DNA from: Runella sp. CRIBMP | GTDB taxonomy: Bacteria; Bacteroidota; Bacteroidia; Cytophagales; Spirosomataceae | Direction: 5' to 3' | NCBI RefSeq assembly: GCF_009905605.1 | Contig: NZ_JAAAKZ010000003.1 | Location: forward strand, 434,001-498,000 | DNA: 64,000 nt | In this document: positions 22,570 to 32,164 of the stretch, piece after piece | How positions within the stretch are numbered: the stretch's first letter is position 1 | How the letters are laid out: every line of letters begins with the position of its first letter | Notes under the pieces: generated by a model | The model's input: only the letters and a program-made list of their open reading frames with translations | Told to the model about the DNA's origin: nothing | The model's database searches: none | Position numbers and translations under genes: made by a program

Positions 22570-24600
22570 TTAAGCCGCTGTTTTTAGGCGTGTACTCGGA
22601 ATATGAAGATGATACCAAGTGCCGTTGTCGTTCTGAACCTGTGCTTCGCCACCCAGTTGTTCCGACAGCGATTTTATCAGTTTTTTGCCGAAAGAACCTT
22701 TGCGACCTTCCCACGTGGCAAGGTCGATGCCAGGGCCGTTGTCGCGCACATCCAACAGAATTCCGTTGTCATTCTTTAAAGATACGGTCAACGACGGATG
22801 GTGGGTTGATTGGTAGGCATATTTGAACGAATTTGTTACTAATTCATTGACAATGAGTCCAATGGGCATCGCTAGTTCTACGTCCAGTTCGCGTTCCTGA
22901 ATGTCTAACGTAAGGTCAAAATCCTCAGGGGTATGGCCGTACGTTTTCATGATGCTTTCGACAAGGTTGCTTAGGTACTCCCGCATGTCTATCGTAGTGA
23001 GGTGTTCTTTTTGGTAGAGCCTCTGATGGATAAGCGACATGGCCTCGATGCGCTGCTGCCCTTCTCGAATGGCCTGTACGGCTTTTTTGTCTTCGAGGTT
23101 GTAGGTTTGTAGATTCAGCAGGCTGGACACGATTTGTAGATTATTTTTTACCCGGTGGTGGAGTTCTTTCATCATCAATTCCAGTTTATTGGACTGCTCG
23201 CTGATGGTTTGGTTTTGGGTAGTTAGCTGATTGCGTTGAGTGGCAAGCGTAATATTTTGTTTTTGTACTTTTTGGTAAAGAAAAATCATCCCGCCCAACA
23301 GTAGTGCCAATACCCCCATTCCAGCCGCGAGCCATTGCATTTGGCGTGTTTTACTCTGATTTTCTGAGTTTAACTGCTGAATTTTCGTTTCCTTTTGTTC
23401 AGTCGCGTATTTTGTGCTGATTTCCGCAATCGACCGGGTTTTTTCAACTTCCGACTGCGCTTTGATGAAGGCCAACTGTTTTTCTTTTTGGACGTTGAGC
23501 ATGGCCAAATACTCGGCTTGCTCTATTTGGAACCGTTGCTGCGTCTCGGCTATTTTTCGCTGGTTGAGGGCGTTAATCATGGCCGCCTCACGCGCTTGCT
23601 TGGTTTGAAATTCGGCTTCAATTTTGGCAATGGCCTTCTTTTTTTCGTTGTCCCGCACACTGTCATTCAGCGCTACGGCACTTCGATAGTAGGAAAGTGC
23701 CTGACCAAAATCTTTTTTCTGCTCGTAGGCTCGAGAAAGAAACTGGTGAAAGTCCTTTTGATGCTCTTTTTGTTCGGACTGATTTTTAGAAAGCGCGATG
23801 CCATAGTTTGCCACTTTGATGGCTTCATCGGGGTTATTGATGGTAAGGTACACCTCGCAAAGACCTTTCTGAACGTACATTTCCAAATAATTGTCTTTTG
23901 CTTTTTTGGCATACTGTGCTATCTCACTAAAACGGGCAGCTGCCTCATCGGTGCGTTTTAGATGTGCCAGTTTAAGGGCGTAATTGTACATGCCTGAAAA
24001 ATAGGCTTCGTCGTCGTTTTCATGTTTGTAAATTTCCAAGGCTCGTTCATTGAAGACTAGGGCTTTCTCGTGGTTTTTTCGTTTTCCTTCTACTGCTGCA
24101 AAGCTTTCGAGAACATAGGCTAAGAAATTCTTGGGGAGTTTAGCCGCATGAGCTAAGTAGTACTGATGCGCTTTTTGGTAATATTTTTCGGCCTGATTAA
24201 ACTCATGTTCGTTGAAATAGGCATACCCGACTTTATGAATACTCAGAAAAGCGCCTCGGTAGAACGCATGACGGTCAAAAAGCTCATGCGCTTTTAAATA
24301 ATGCTCTACGGCCTTGGGCGTATCGTGTTGGTGCAGATAGAAAAGCCCATAGTGAGAAATAATATCCGCTTCGCAAAATTTGGAACGTACGGTTTTGTTC
24401 ATTTTAACCGCCGCTTGGAGGTAGGCGCTTGCCTTGTCGAAATCACCAATGAAAATAAAGTTTTGGGACAGGTTGGCTAACGAACGGATTTTTAGAGAAT
24501 CATATGGTGTGCGTAAAAGGCTGTCGGGAACAGCGACGTTTTGTGCCAATAACGTTCTAACAAACAGACTCATACAAGCCCAAATCAGCAGACGATTCAT
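22570..24600 (-). CDS. TPR-containing HisKA_2 sensor histidine kinase
   Basis: A 676-residue kinase. The signal peptide (1-19) is followed by tetratricopeptide repeats (about 35-330: recurring A..Y...A..L...., e.g. HNTPKAVEHYLKAHELF-like units), a long coiled coil (about 330-410), one TM segment near 417-437 (WLAAGMGVLALLLGGMIFLY) and a second short coil. The kinase core is HisKA_2: phosphoacceptor His at 481/482 in ELHHRVKNNLQIVSSLLNL, then an HATPase with NELVTNSFKYAY, DVRDNGPGI and GSFGKKLIKSL. The periplasmic TPR region is the presumed sensor. Pairing of a HisKA_2 kinase with a LytTR regulator is less common than with other output types but the gene order makes it likely. Confidence 0.94.
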   Translation of the reverse strand: MNRLLIWACMSLFVRTLLAQNVAVPDSLLRTPYDSLKIRSLANLSQNFIFIGDFDKASAYLQAAVKMNKTVRSKFCEADIISHYGLFYLHQHDTPKAVEHYLKAHELFDRHAFYRGAFLSIHKVGYAYFNEHEFNQAEKYYQKAHQYYLAHAAKLPKNFLAYVLESFAAVEGKRKNHEKALVFNERALEIYKHENDDEAYFSGMYNYALKLAHLKRTDEAAARFSEIAQYAKKAKDNYLEMYVQKGLCEVYLTINNPDEAIKVANYGIALSKNQSEQKEHQKDFHQFLSRAYEQKKDFGQALSYYRSAVALNDSVRDNEKKKAIAKIEAEFQTKQAREAAMINALNQRKIAETQQRFQIEQAEYLAMLNVQKEKQLAFIKAQSEVEKTRSIAEISTKYATEQKETKIQQLNSENQSKTRQMQWLAAGMGVLALLLGGMIFLYQKVQKQNITLATQRNQLTTQNQTISEQSNKLELMMKELHHRVKNNLQIVSSLLNLQTYNLEDKKAVQAIREGQQRIEAMSLIHQRLYQKEHLTTIDMREYLSNLVESIMKTYGHTPEDFDLTLDIQERELDVELAMPIGLIVNELVTNSFKYAYQSTHHPSLTVSLKNDNGILLDVRDNGPGIDLATWEGRKGSFGKKLIKSLSEQLGGEAQVQNDNGTWYHLHIPSTRLKTAA

Positions 24601-24626
24601 AGTGGGATAAAATGCGGGGCGGTGGA

Positions 24627-24669
24627 AAATTTATAAAACCCCGACAAAGGAATGACATCTTTGCCGGGG
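24627..24669 (-). terminator. Hairpin with T-rich tail between peptidase and kinase genes
   Basis: CCCCGACAAAG (24639-24649) pairs with CTTTGCCGGGG (24659-24669) with one mismatch. Read on the reverse strand it is followed by TTTTATAAATTTT, which suits a terminator for the prolyl oligopeptidase gene ending at 24843. It lies only 39 bases before the kinase start, so an attenuator role for the kinase operon is also possible. Confidence 0.5.
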
Positions 24670-24842
24670 AGACTTATTCAAATCGTTGAGTAGAGATAGT
24701 CTACTTCACAAAGTCGGAAATTGTGCTTTTTTGTCAATGCTTTTGAGGATGGATGTTGGTAATTTATGGGTGAAATACATGATTTTGGTATACATGTGAG
24801 GTGTAAATAAGTGCTTATCTCCGTCATTTATATACAAAGATG

Positions 24843-26993
24843 TTAGTTTGAGATTCCCATTTGAGATAAAATAAACGCAAAATTAAATGCCTCTTCTTTC
24901 AAATAGTCAAACCGCCCCGTGGCGCCGCCGTGACCCGAATCCATGTTGATTTTCAACAACAAAATATTGTTGTCGGTTTTGAGGTCGCGCAATTTGGCAA
25001 CCCACTTGGCTGGTTCATGGAAGCCTACTTGAGAGTCATTCAGACCGCCAGTGGCCAAAATAGCGGGATAATTGGCTTTTTTAAGATTATCGTAAGGAGA
25101 GTACGTCATCATGTAGTCGTAGTCTTTTTTGACATTGGGGTTCCCCCATTGTTCATATTCTTGCGTGGTGAGTGGCAAACTGCTATCCAGCATGGTGTTT
25201 ATGACATCAACAAAGGGAACTTCGGCCACCACTACTCTAAATAAATCAGGACGTAAATTGGTGACGGCCCCCATCAAAAGCCCCCCTGCACTACCACCGT
25301 TGATGGCGAGTTTTGAGGAAGAGGTATATTTTTCCTTGATTAGATGCTCGGCGCAGGCAATAAAATCAGTGAACGTGTTCATTTTCTTCTGCAACTTTCC
25401 GTCTTCATACCATTGTTCTCCCAAATCCGAGCCGCCGCGTATGTGGGCAATGGCGTACACAAAACCCCGGTTTACCAGACTAAATACATTTGCGTTAAAA
25501 TTGGCGTCGGTTGAATACCCATACGAACCGTACGAGTACAACAGGCAAGGATTGCTCCCGTTTAATTCCATGCCTTTTTTGTAGACAATCGACAACGGTA
25601 CTTTTACCCCGTCTTTGGCGACAGCCCATAGGCGTTTTACCTCGTAGTCGTCGGCATTAAAACCACTCGGCACTTCTCGCTCTTTGAGCTTTGTGGCTTG
25701 GTTGGTCACCATGTCGTAGTCATAAATGGTGGTCGGGCGGTTGAGGGAAGTGTATGAGTAACGAAATTTAGTTGAAGTAAACTCGGGCGTGCCGTTGGAG
25801 TAGGCGGTGTAGACGGGTTCGGGGAAATTGACGGTTTTGGTAGTTCCGCTGGCGATTTCCCGCACATTCATTTCCAGTAATCCGTTGACGCGCTTAGTGA
25901 CGACCATGTATTTTTCAAAGACTTCGACTCCTTCAATCTTGGCTTGCGGGTCGTGGGCGATGATTTCTTTCCATTTGGAGCGGTTTTCATAGCCCTGTTT
26001 TGGGGCTTCATACACCTTTTGGTTTTTGTTTTGGGGGTCTTTCCAAGTGACGAAATAACGATCAGGATAATCATCAATTCCGTATTGGATGTCTTTCTGA
26101 CGGGGCAAAAATGACTTGAATGCATCGTTGGGGCGGTCGGCGGGGAGCAGGTAGGCCTCGGAGCTTGTAAAACTCGTGGCGTAAATGGCAATCATTTTTT
26201 TCGTTTTGGAACGACCCACGTAGGCGTTAAACAATTCATCTTTTTCTTCGTAAACCAGGGCGTCGCTTGGATTGCCCAATACGTGTTTATAAATACGGTG
26301 CGAGCGTAATGCCGCGTTGGGGACGTTGTAAAAAACAGTTTTGTTGTCTGCTGCCCAAGTAATACCACCGGCCATGCGGGCTATTTTGTCGGGCAATTCT
26401 TTTCCCGTGCGGAGGTCTTTAAATTTCAGTTCATACTCAGCATACGAGCCAGTGGTATTGCTGACGTACGCCATTATGTTGTTGTCGTCGCTTATTTCAA
26501 AACCACCAAAAATGAAAGCGGGTTTGCCCTCCGCCATTTTGTTTTGGTCTAGAATAATCTCTTCGGGAGCGTCTAAACTGCCTTTTTTACGGCAATTGAT
26601 GCTGTATTGTTTGCCTTTTTCTTGGCGAGAGTAGTAATAGTAGCCATTGTCGAGGGATGGAACAGATTGGTCTTCTTCTTTGATACGCCCTTTCATTTCC
26701 TCAAAAAGCGTTTTTTGTAGCCCCTTGGTACTAGCCATCACGGTGTCAGCGTAGGCGTTTTCAGCTTTTAGATATGCGATGGTTTCGGGGTTAGATTTGT
26801 CTTTGAGCCAAAAATAATCGTCGGAGCGTTGGTAGCCGTGATTGGTAAATATTTGCGGCTTTTTTGGGGCTTTGGGAGGCGCTGGAAAATCAGCTTGGGT
26901 AAACACTTTTGTTTGTTCAGGCGAGGTCTTACAAGCTGAAATACAGAAGAATAACAGCACGTAAAGGCCAAGGGCCATTTTGATTGTTTTCAT
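24843..26993 (-). CDS. Prolyl oligopeptidase family (S9A) lipoprotein
   Basis: A 716-residue serine peptidase with a beta-propeller N-terminal domain (about 50-440) and an alpha/beta-hydrolase domain (about 440-715). The catalytic triad is visible: Ser568 in GGSAGGLLMG, Asp653 in GLNDSQVG, His688 in SGHGGATG. It is of the protease II / prolyl oligopeptidase type that cleaves short peptides after Pro or basic residues. The start at 26993 is preferred over the ATG at 27044 because it gives a lipoprotein signal (MKTIKMALGLYVLLFFCISA then Cys) and avoids running into the divergent gene. The lipidation suggests a periplasmic or outer-membrane location. Confidence 0.95.
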   Translation of the reverse strand: MKTIKMALGLYVLLFFCISACKTSPEQTKVFTQADFPAPPKAPKKPQIFTNHGYQRSDDYFWLKDKSNPETIAYLKAENAYADTVMASTKGLQKTLFEEMKGRIKEEDQSVPSLDNGYYYYSRQEKGKQYSINCRKKGSLDAPEEIILDQNKMAEGKPAFIFGGFEISDDNNIMAYVSNTTGSYAEYELKFKDLRTGKELPDKIARMAGGITWAADNKTVFYNVPNAALRSHRIYKHVLGNPSDALVYEEKDELFNAYVGRSKTKKMIAIYATSFTSSEAYLLPADRPNDAFKSFLPRQKDIQYGIDDYPDRYFVTWKDPQNKNQKVYEAPKQGYENRSKWKEIIAHDPQAKIEGVEVFEKYMVVTKRVNGLLEMNVREIASGTTKTVNFPEPVYTAYSNGTPEFTSTKFRYSYTSLNRPTTIYDYDMVTNQATKLKEREVPSGFNADDYEVKRLWAVAKDGVKVPLSIVYKKGMELNGSNPCLLYSYGSYGYSTDANFNANVFSLVNRGFVYAIAHIRGGSDLGEQWYEDGKLQKKMNTFTDFIACAEHLIKEKYTSSSKLAINGGSAGGLLMGAVTNLRPDLFRVVVAEVPFVDVINTMLDSSLPLTTQEYEQWGNPNVKKDYDYMMTYSPYDNLKKANYPAILATGGLNDSQVGFHEPAKWVAKLRDLKTDNNILLLKINMDSGHGGATGRFDYLKEEAFNFAFILSQMGISN

Positions 26994-27076
26994 GAAAAAA
27001 AAGGGTTGAGAATTGGGAGACCAAATTAGTGAAAAAATGTGCATTTTTGTCTACTCTTTCATGCCAATCCTACTTT

Positions 27077-29941
27077 ATGATGTATTCGTGGTGTAAAACT
27101 TTTCTTATCGTACTTCTTGTGACCGTGGGGGCAAGAGAAATTTGGGGTCAAAAAATCGTTCGAGGGCCTTATCTCCAACTTGGGACTCCCACAAGTATTG
27201 TAATACGGTGGCGAACAGATGTTCCTGCCAACAGCAAAATTAACTTTGGACTTGCTGCCGATCAGCTAAACCGTACCGCTGTTGACGAAGCCGTTACTAC
27301 CGAGCATGAAGTAAAATTGGCTGATTTACAGCCTAATACGGTTTATTTCTATTCGGTGGGTACAACTAGCGGTGTGCAGGGAAGTGGCAATGATTATTAT
27401 TTCAAAACCGCCGCTCCTGCGGGCAGCAAACAAAAAATACGTATTTGGACCATGGGTGATATGGGCAGTGGTACCCCTAATCAGCTGAGCGTGCGGGATT
27501 CGTACATGAACTTCATCAAAAAAAATAACCGAGCCACGGATTTGGTACTACTCTTGGGGGATAATGCCTATGGTACAGGAACAGAAGAGGAATACCAGAA
27601 TAATTTTTTTAACATATACCAAAATCACTTTTTGAAAAACAACGTGCTGTGGGCTGTTCCAGGCAACCATGAGTATTATTCGGGAGACCAAACCAAGCGG
27701 GAAGTAGCGTTCTTCAACATTTTCTCCTTCGCTCAAAATGGAGAGGCTGGAGGGGTGCCGTCAGGGACCAAGATGTATTATTCGTTCGATTACGCCAATG
27801 TTCACTTTGTTGGGTTAGACTCTTATGGCATAGAAGAAGGAAAGTACCGACTCTACGATACCCTTGGCCCGCAGGTAGCTTGGTTGAAGAAAGATTTAGC
27901 CGCTAATAAACAGCCTTGGACGATTGTGATGTTTCACCATCCTCCGTATACAAAAAATTCGCACGACTCAGATGCTGAAAATGAACTTGTCCAAATTCAC
28001 AAAAACTTGACGCCTATTTTGGAGCGGTACAAGGTTGATTTAGTCTTGAGTGGGCATAGTCATTTATACGAACGCTCAAAATTGATGCGGGGGCATACCG
28101 AACATTCGAGCACATTTGATGCCAACAGGCACGTCGTCAATACGTCGTCGGGTAGATATGATGGGTCGCCTAATTCTTGCGCCTATATCAAAAATCCCGC
28201 TACGGAAGGGGTCATCTACGCAGTCGTGGGTTCTTCGGGCCAAAACAATGGTTTCAATGGCATACCTCACCCCGCGATGCCTTTTAAAAATGCGACGGTT
28301 GGCGGGTCAGCGTACATTGATGTAGAAGACAACCGTTTGGAATTTAATTGGTTAGGTTCAGACCAAATTGTTCATGACCAATTTACTATCTACAAGAATG
28401 TGAATAAAACTACCGAGCTGAAAGCCCGACACGGTGAAGTGGTAAAACTGGCGCCATCGTGGAAAGGGAGCTATTTCTGGCCAGATGGCAGTCGCAAACA
28501 CACCAAAGAACTGATGCTTTTGAGTGATACTACCATCATCGTACGCGATAGCCTTGGATGTTTGGAAGACCGTTTCCAAATTGATGTATTTCCCCGCCCC
28601 AAAATTACGACCGAAACCCTTAAAACCGTTTGCAGCGGCGAGCCATTGACGGTGCCATTTTCGGTTACCAATACCGACGCCGCCAAATGGACCTATACCG
28701 TGCAATTGTCGAATGCGATGGGTAGCTTTGAACAGCCCATTGCATTGGGTAGTGGCAGTGGAACATCACTCACTGTCAATATTCCCGCAAATCTTTTGGC
28801 AGGAGAAGGTTATAAAATAAGGGTCGTTGCCAACGCACAGGGGTTTGATTATACACCTTCGGCGGCGTTTAGCGTGCGCCAAAAAGCAACCGCCACGCTG
28901 AAGGGAGACGCAACCATTGACGCTGGCAAAACCGCAAATATTACGCTGACATTTACAGGTTCAGCCCCGTGGACTTATCGTCTTTCTGACAACACTGGCG
29001 GTACTACTTCTGCTAATCCGTTGTCGCTGACAGTTAATCCTTTGAAAACCACGCTCTATGCCTTTTCTGCTCTTACAAATGCCTGCGGTGATGGTTCTGC
29101 CACTGGCAACGCCCGCGTTGTGGTAGTGCCGCGTATCGAAACAACTTTACCCACTACGGTCACTGTGTGCAACGGAGCGGTGTTGGATGTGCCTTTTGCG
29201 CAAGTGGGGCAATTTGAAACAGCGGTGAATTACGTAGCCCAACTGTCAAACAAAGATGGTGATTTTTCTACACCAACGCTCATCGGTTCGGGCAGCCAAA
29301 GTCCCGTCAAAGTCACCATCCCACTTTCAGCTACCCTTGGAACGGGCTATCGGATTCGTATCGTTGCTGATAATAATAACTCTGCCAACGTTGCACCTTC
29401 GGGGGTATTTGCCATACGTCAGCGTGCTTCGGCCACCATCAGCGGTGATACTGCCATTAAATTTGAAGAGCGGGCTTCATTAACCTTGCGCTTTGAGGGC
29501 ACACCACCCTGGACCTACGCGCTTTCCGATAATTCAACGAATACCGTGGATTTTTCCCCTTTTACCGTGGCGGTTTCTCCGACCGTTCCCACGGTTTATA
29601 CCTTAAAATCAGTAACGAATGTATGCGGCGCAGGTGTGGTGAGCGGAAGTGCTTTAGTGAAGGTGATTATTACAGGCACCGTGCAGGAAGAAGAAAATAA
29701 GATAAAAATATTTCCTAATCCCGCCCAAACAAAAGTGAAGGTAGAAGTGAATACTCCGCAAAGCCAATCACTGATGTGGGAGTTGGTAAATGTAGATGGC
29801 AGAATGGTGAAAGAGGGGAGTATAAGAAAAAGCCAGCGGAGTAGTTTTGAGATAGACGTCGAAGAATTGCCTTCGGGAACCTACGTTTTGCGAATTTCGC
29901 TGGGCGAACAAACGATTGTCAGAAAACTGATTAAACTCTAA
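27077..29941 (+). CDS. T9SS-secreted purple acid phosphatase-like metallophosphatase
   Basis: A secreted protein of 955 residues counted from the ATG at 27077; the upstream ATG at 27029 adds 16 residues ahead of a good signal peptide (CKTFLIVLLVTVGAREIWGQ) and is less likely. Domains: FN3/PAP N-terminal domain (RGPYLQLGTPTSIVIRW), metallophosphoesterase (MGDMGSG, LLGDNAYGTG, VPGNHEYYSG, MFHHPPYTK, LSGHSHLYERS; all metal-binding motifs present), two Ig-like repeat units each starting VC[SN]G, and a type A sorting domain (KIFPNPAQTKVKVEV). It resembles the metallophosphatase core of the 1903-residue protein at 12021 but lacks the Kelch part and has the canonical GHSH. Its last 11 bases overlap the stop region of the convergent Nudix gene. 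Confidence 0.94.
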   Translation: MMYSWCKTFLIVLLVTVGAREIWGQKIVRGPYLQLGTPTSIVIRWRTDVPANSKINFGLAADQLNRTAVDEAVTTEHEVKLADLQPNTVYFYSVGTTSGVQGSGNDYYFKTAAPAGSKQKIRIWTMGDMGSGTPNQLSVRDSYMNFIKKNNRATDLVLLLGDNAYGTGTEEEYQNNFFNIYQNHFLKNNVLWAVPGNHEYYSGDQTKREVAFFNIFSFAQNGEAGGVPSGTKMYYSFDYANVHFVGLDSYGIEEGKYRLYDTLGPQVAWLKKDLAANKQPWTIVMFHHPPYTKNSHDSDAENELVQIHKNLTPILERYKVDLVLSGHSHLYERSKLMRGHTEHSSTFDANRHVVNTSSGRYDGSPNSCAYIKNPATEGVIYAVVGSSGQNNGFNGIPHPAMPFKNATVGGSAYIDVEDNRLEFNWLGSDQIVHDQFTIYKNVNKTTELKARHGEVVKLAPSWKGSYFWPDGSRKHTKELMLLSDTTIIVRDSLGCLEDRFQIDVFPRPKITTETLKTVCSGEPLTVPFSVTNTDAAKWTYTVQLSNAMGSFEQPIALGSGSGTSLTVNIPANLLAGEGYKIRVVANAQGFDYTPSAAFSVRQKATATLKGDATIDAGKTANITLTFTGSAPWTYRLSDNTGGTTSANPLSLTVNPLKTTLYAFSALTNACGDGSATGNARVVVVPRIETTLPTTVTVCNGAVLDVPFAQVGQFETAVNYVAQLSNKDGDFSTPTLIGSGSQSPVKVTIPLSATLGTGYRIRIVADNNNSANVAPSGVFAIRQRASATISGDTAIKFEERASLTLRFEGTPPWTYALSDNSTNTVDFSPFTVAVSPTVPTVYTLKSVTNVCGAGVVSGSALVKVIITGTVQEEENKIKIFPNPAQTKVKVEVNTPQSQSLMWELVNVDGRMVKEGSIRKSQRSSFEIDVEELPSGTYVLRISLGEQTIVRKLIKL

Positions 29942-30392
29942 CCTTTGATTTATTCCAGCAAAGCGCTCGTTGTTCTTTGTATTTGAGGTATGTATCAATC
30001 ACTTCCAAATCGGCATCAGCCCAGTCTACTTTTGAAAGTTGGTCGATGCGTACCCATTTGTACTGCGCGTGTTCGGTAAGAATGACGGGCGAGCTAGTCA
30101 TGCGACAGATATAAGGCACTAAACAAATAATACGATTACGGCTGGGGTCTTCTTTGTAGGCAGGAGCGAGGCGCGGGCCAATTTCAATTTCGATGCTCAA
30201 TTCTTCCATGATTTCGCGGTGAAGGGCTTCGGTTTCAGATTCACCTTCATCCACTTTTCCGCCAGGAAATTCCCATTTAAGCGGTAACGACATGGTACTA
30301 CTGCGTTGAGCGGCAAACAATTGCCCATCTTTTTCGAAAATGGCGCAAGGAACCATCACGATATTTTTCGAATGTTCAGATGGGGTAGACAT
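29931..30392 (-). CDS. Nudix hydrolase (MutT-like)
   Basis: A 153-residue Nudix hydrolase from the chosen start. The Nudix box is complete except that Ser replaces the final Gly: G-K-V-D-E-G-E followed by REIMEELSI (Gx5Ex7REUxEExGU), preceded by WEFPGGK. The early part (MVPCAIFEKDGQLFAAQRSS) and PLKWEFPGGKVDEGE resemble MutT/8-oxo-dGTP diphosphatases that clean the nucleotide pool. Start at 30392 (MSTPSEH) is chosen over 30416 because a TACCTTTG -7 element lies at 30414-30421. It converges on the metallophosphatase gene with an 11-base overlap. Confidence 0.93.
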   Translation of the reverse strand: MSTPSEHSKNIVMVPCAIFEKDGQLFAAQRSSTMSLPLKWEFPGGKVDEGESETEALHREIMEELSIEIEIGPRLAPAYKEDPSRNRIICLVPYICRMTSSPVILTEHAQYKWVRIDQLSKVDWADADLEVIDTYLKYKEQRALCWNKSKVRV

Positions 30393-30413
30393 ACTAATGG
30401 GTGTTTTTTTGCA

Positions 30414-30421
30414 CAAAGGTA
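30414..30421 (-). promoter_or_regulatory. -7 promoter element for the Nudix gene
   Basis: Reverse strand reads TACCTTTG, an exact TAnnTTTG, 21 bases before the ATG at 30392. It covers the alternative upstream ATG, which it therefore argues against. Confidence 0.5.
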
Positions 30422-30566
30422 CGACGGAAAATTATTTGTGAACGGTTTTTTTATCAAGCGGTCGTCAACTTGAGAAATATTTTTTACTTTCAACCCAAGT
30501 TACAAGTGGTTTTTGACCTGTATTCCCTTTATTGTGTAAGATTTTATTCAACCCTTTTATAAAATT

Positions 30567-32075
30567 ATGTTTACGGAAAAAGATTATCAGCAAATTGCCA
30601 AACAGGGCATTCCAATCGAAACTATTCAACAACAAATCAGTCATTTTGTTAACGGTTTTCCGTATCTCAAAGTGCTCAAAGCGGCTACCGTAGGGGATGG
30701 AATTGTACGGGTCGAAGAAAACGAATTGGAGGCATTGGTGAAGGCGTTTGACGCGCAAACCGATCAAGTGTCTTTGTTGAAATTTGTTCCTGCTTCGGGC
30801 GCCGCTACGCGTATGTTTAAGGCATTATTTGCGTTCAAGGATGAAGGTAAAAGCGATAAATCCATCGTTGAGTTTAGCGAACGCTTGCGCGATTTTGCCT
30901 TTTTTGAAGATCTACAAACCATCATGGCCGCGGAGGGCGGAGCCATTGAAGCCGATATGGCCGCGGGAGAATTTCGGAAGATTGCGGATTATCTGCTCAC
31001 GGGCAAGGGGCTGGATTACGGCAACTTACCCAAAGGACTCCTGAAATTTCATGCCTATCCCGACGGTGCCCGTACGCCCGTAGAAGAGCATTTGATTGAA
31101 GGTACAAACTATGCAAATTCGGGGGGTAAAGTGCGCATTCATTTTACCGTCTCGCCCGAACACCGGAGCCGTTTTGAAGCCTTGATTGATGCCGTAAAAC
31201 CGCTTTATGAAGATAAGTTTGGGGTGGTTTACGATATTAGTTTCTCAGAACAAAAACCGTCGACAGATACCATTTCGGTCAACTTAGACAATACGCCTTT
31301 CCGCAATGCCGATGGCAGTTTGTTGTTCCGTCCCGCTGGGCATGGGGCGTTGTTGGCCAACCTCGACGAACAAGACGGTGACGTGGTCTTTATCAAAAAT
31401 ATTGACAACGTGGTTCCTGATAGTCTGAAAGAAACCACCTTTACGTACAAGAAAGTGCTGGGGGCTTTGTTGTTGAACTACCGTCAACAAGGTTTTGATT
31501 TTCAGAAACGGATCGAAAACGGAGAAACCAGCGATGCTCTGCTGGAAGAGTTGACCCACTATTTTGAAAAAACCTTGTTTACACTACCTCCCGCAGGGTT
31601 TGAAGCGTCTTCTTCGGCAGAGAAATTAGCCTATTTTCAACAAAAACTGGATCGCCCATTCCGTCTGTGCGGTATGGTACAAAACGTGGGAGAACCTGGC
31701 GGTGGGCCGTTTTGGGCCAGCAACCCCGACGGAACTACGTCGCTCCAAGTGGTTGAATCAGCGCAGATTGACATGACAGATACGGCCCAAAAAGCCCTGT
31801 TTGATACGGCTACGCATTTCAACCCCGTCGATTTGGTGTGCTCGTTGAGAGGCTATAAAGGCAAGAAATTTGAACTGATGAAATACGTAGACACCAATAC
31901 GGGATTCATCACCCAAAAATCAAAAGACGGTAAAGACCTCAAAGCACAGGAGTTGCCGGGATTGTGGAACGGCTCCATGTCTGATTGGAACACGGTATTT
32001 GTAGAAGTACCTTTGATTACGTTTAACCCCGTAAAAACCGTCAATGACTTGCTCCGTAAAGAGCACCAGTCATAG
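30567..32075 (+). CDS. DUF4301 family protein
   Basis: A 502-residue soluble protein without signal peptide or membrane segment. It matches the DUF4301 family of Bacteroidota in length and in characteristic stretches: KFVPASGAATRMFKALF (about 72-88), LKFHAYPDGARTPVEEHLIE, HFTVSPEHRSRFEALI, FRPAGHGALLANLDEQDGDV and FIKNIDNVVPDSLK. The phosphate-loop-like PASGAATRMFK and the 'FRPAGHGALL..L' and 'IKNIDNVVPD' motifs recall sugar-nucleotidyltransferase-type (UDP-sugar pyrophosphorylase) folds, which suggests nucleotide-sugar chemistry; this is inference. It is monocistronic and followed by a hairpin. Confidence 0.9.
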   Translation: MFTEKDYQQIAKQGIPIETIQQQISHFVNGFPYLKVLKAATVGDGIVRVEENELEALVKAFDAQTDQVSLLKFVPASGAATRMFKALFAFKDEGKSDKSIVEFSERLRDFAFFEDLQTIMAAEGGAIEADMAAGEFRKIADYLLTGKGLDYGNLPKGLLKFHAYPDGARTPVEEHLIEGTNYANSGGKVRIHFTVSPEHRSRFEALIDAVKPLYEDKFGVVYDISFSEQKPSTDTISVNLDNTPFRNADGSLLFRPAGHGALLANLDEQDGDVVFIKNIDNVVPDSLKETTFTYKKVLGALLLNYRQQGFDFQKRIENGETSDALLEELTHYFEKTLFTLPPAGFEASSSAEKLAYFQQKLDRPFRLCGMVQNVGEPGGGPFWASNPDGTTSLQVVESAQIDMTDTAQKALFDTATHFNPVDLVCSLRGYKGKKFELMKYVDTNTGFITQKSKDGKDLKAQELPGLWNGSMSDWNTVFVEVPLITFNPVKTVNDLLRKEHQS

Positions 32076-32085
32076 GGGATTATTA

Positions 32086-32146
32086 GAGAGGTTAAAGGTT
32101 AAAGTGGCTAAATTCAAAATAAGAACCAAAAAACCTTTAACCTCTC
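32086..32146. terminator. Inverted repeat between convergent genes
   Basis: GAGAGGTTAAAGGTT (32086-32100) is perfectly complementary to 32132-32146, with a 31-base AT-rich loop. It lies between the DUF4301 gene and the convergent T9SS repeat gene and may stop transcription from both sides. Confidence 0.5.
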
Positions 32147-32164
32147 AATATATGATTCATTTAC

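Noticed and set aside
23395-23961. 188-residue frame inside the kinase gene on the opposite strand
   Set aside because: Phe/Leu-rich shadow of the coiled-coil and TPR region; the kinase frame is intact.
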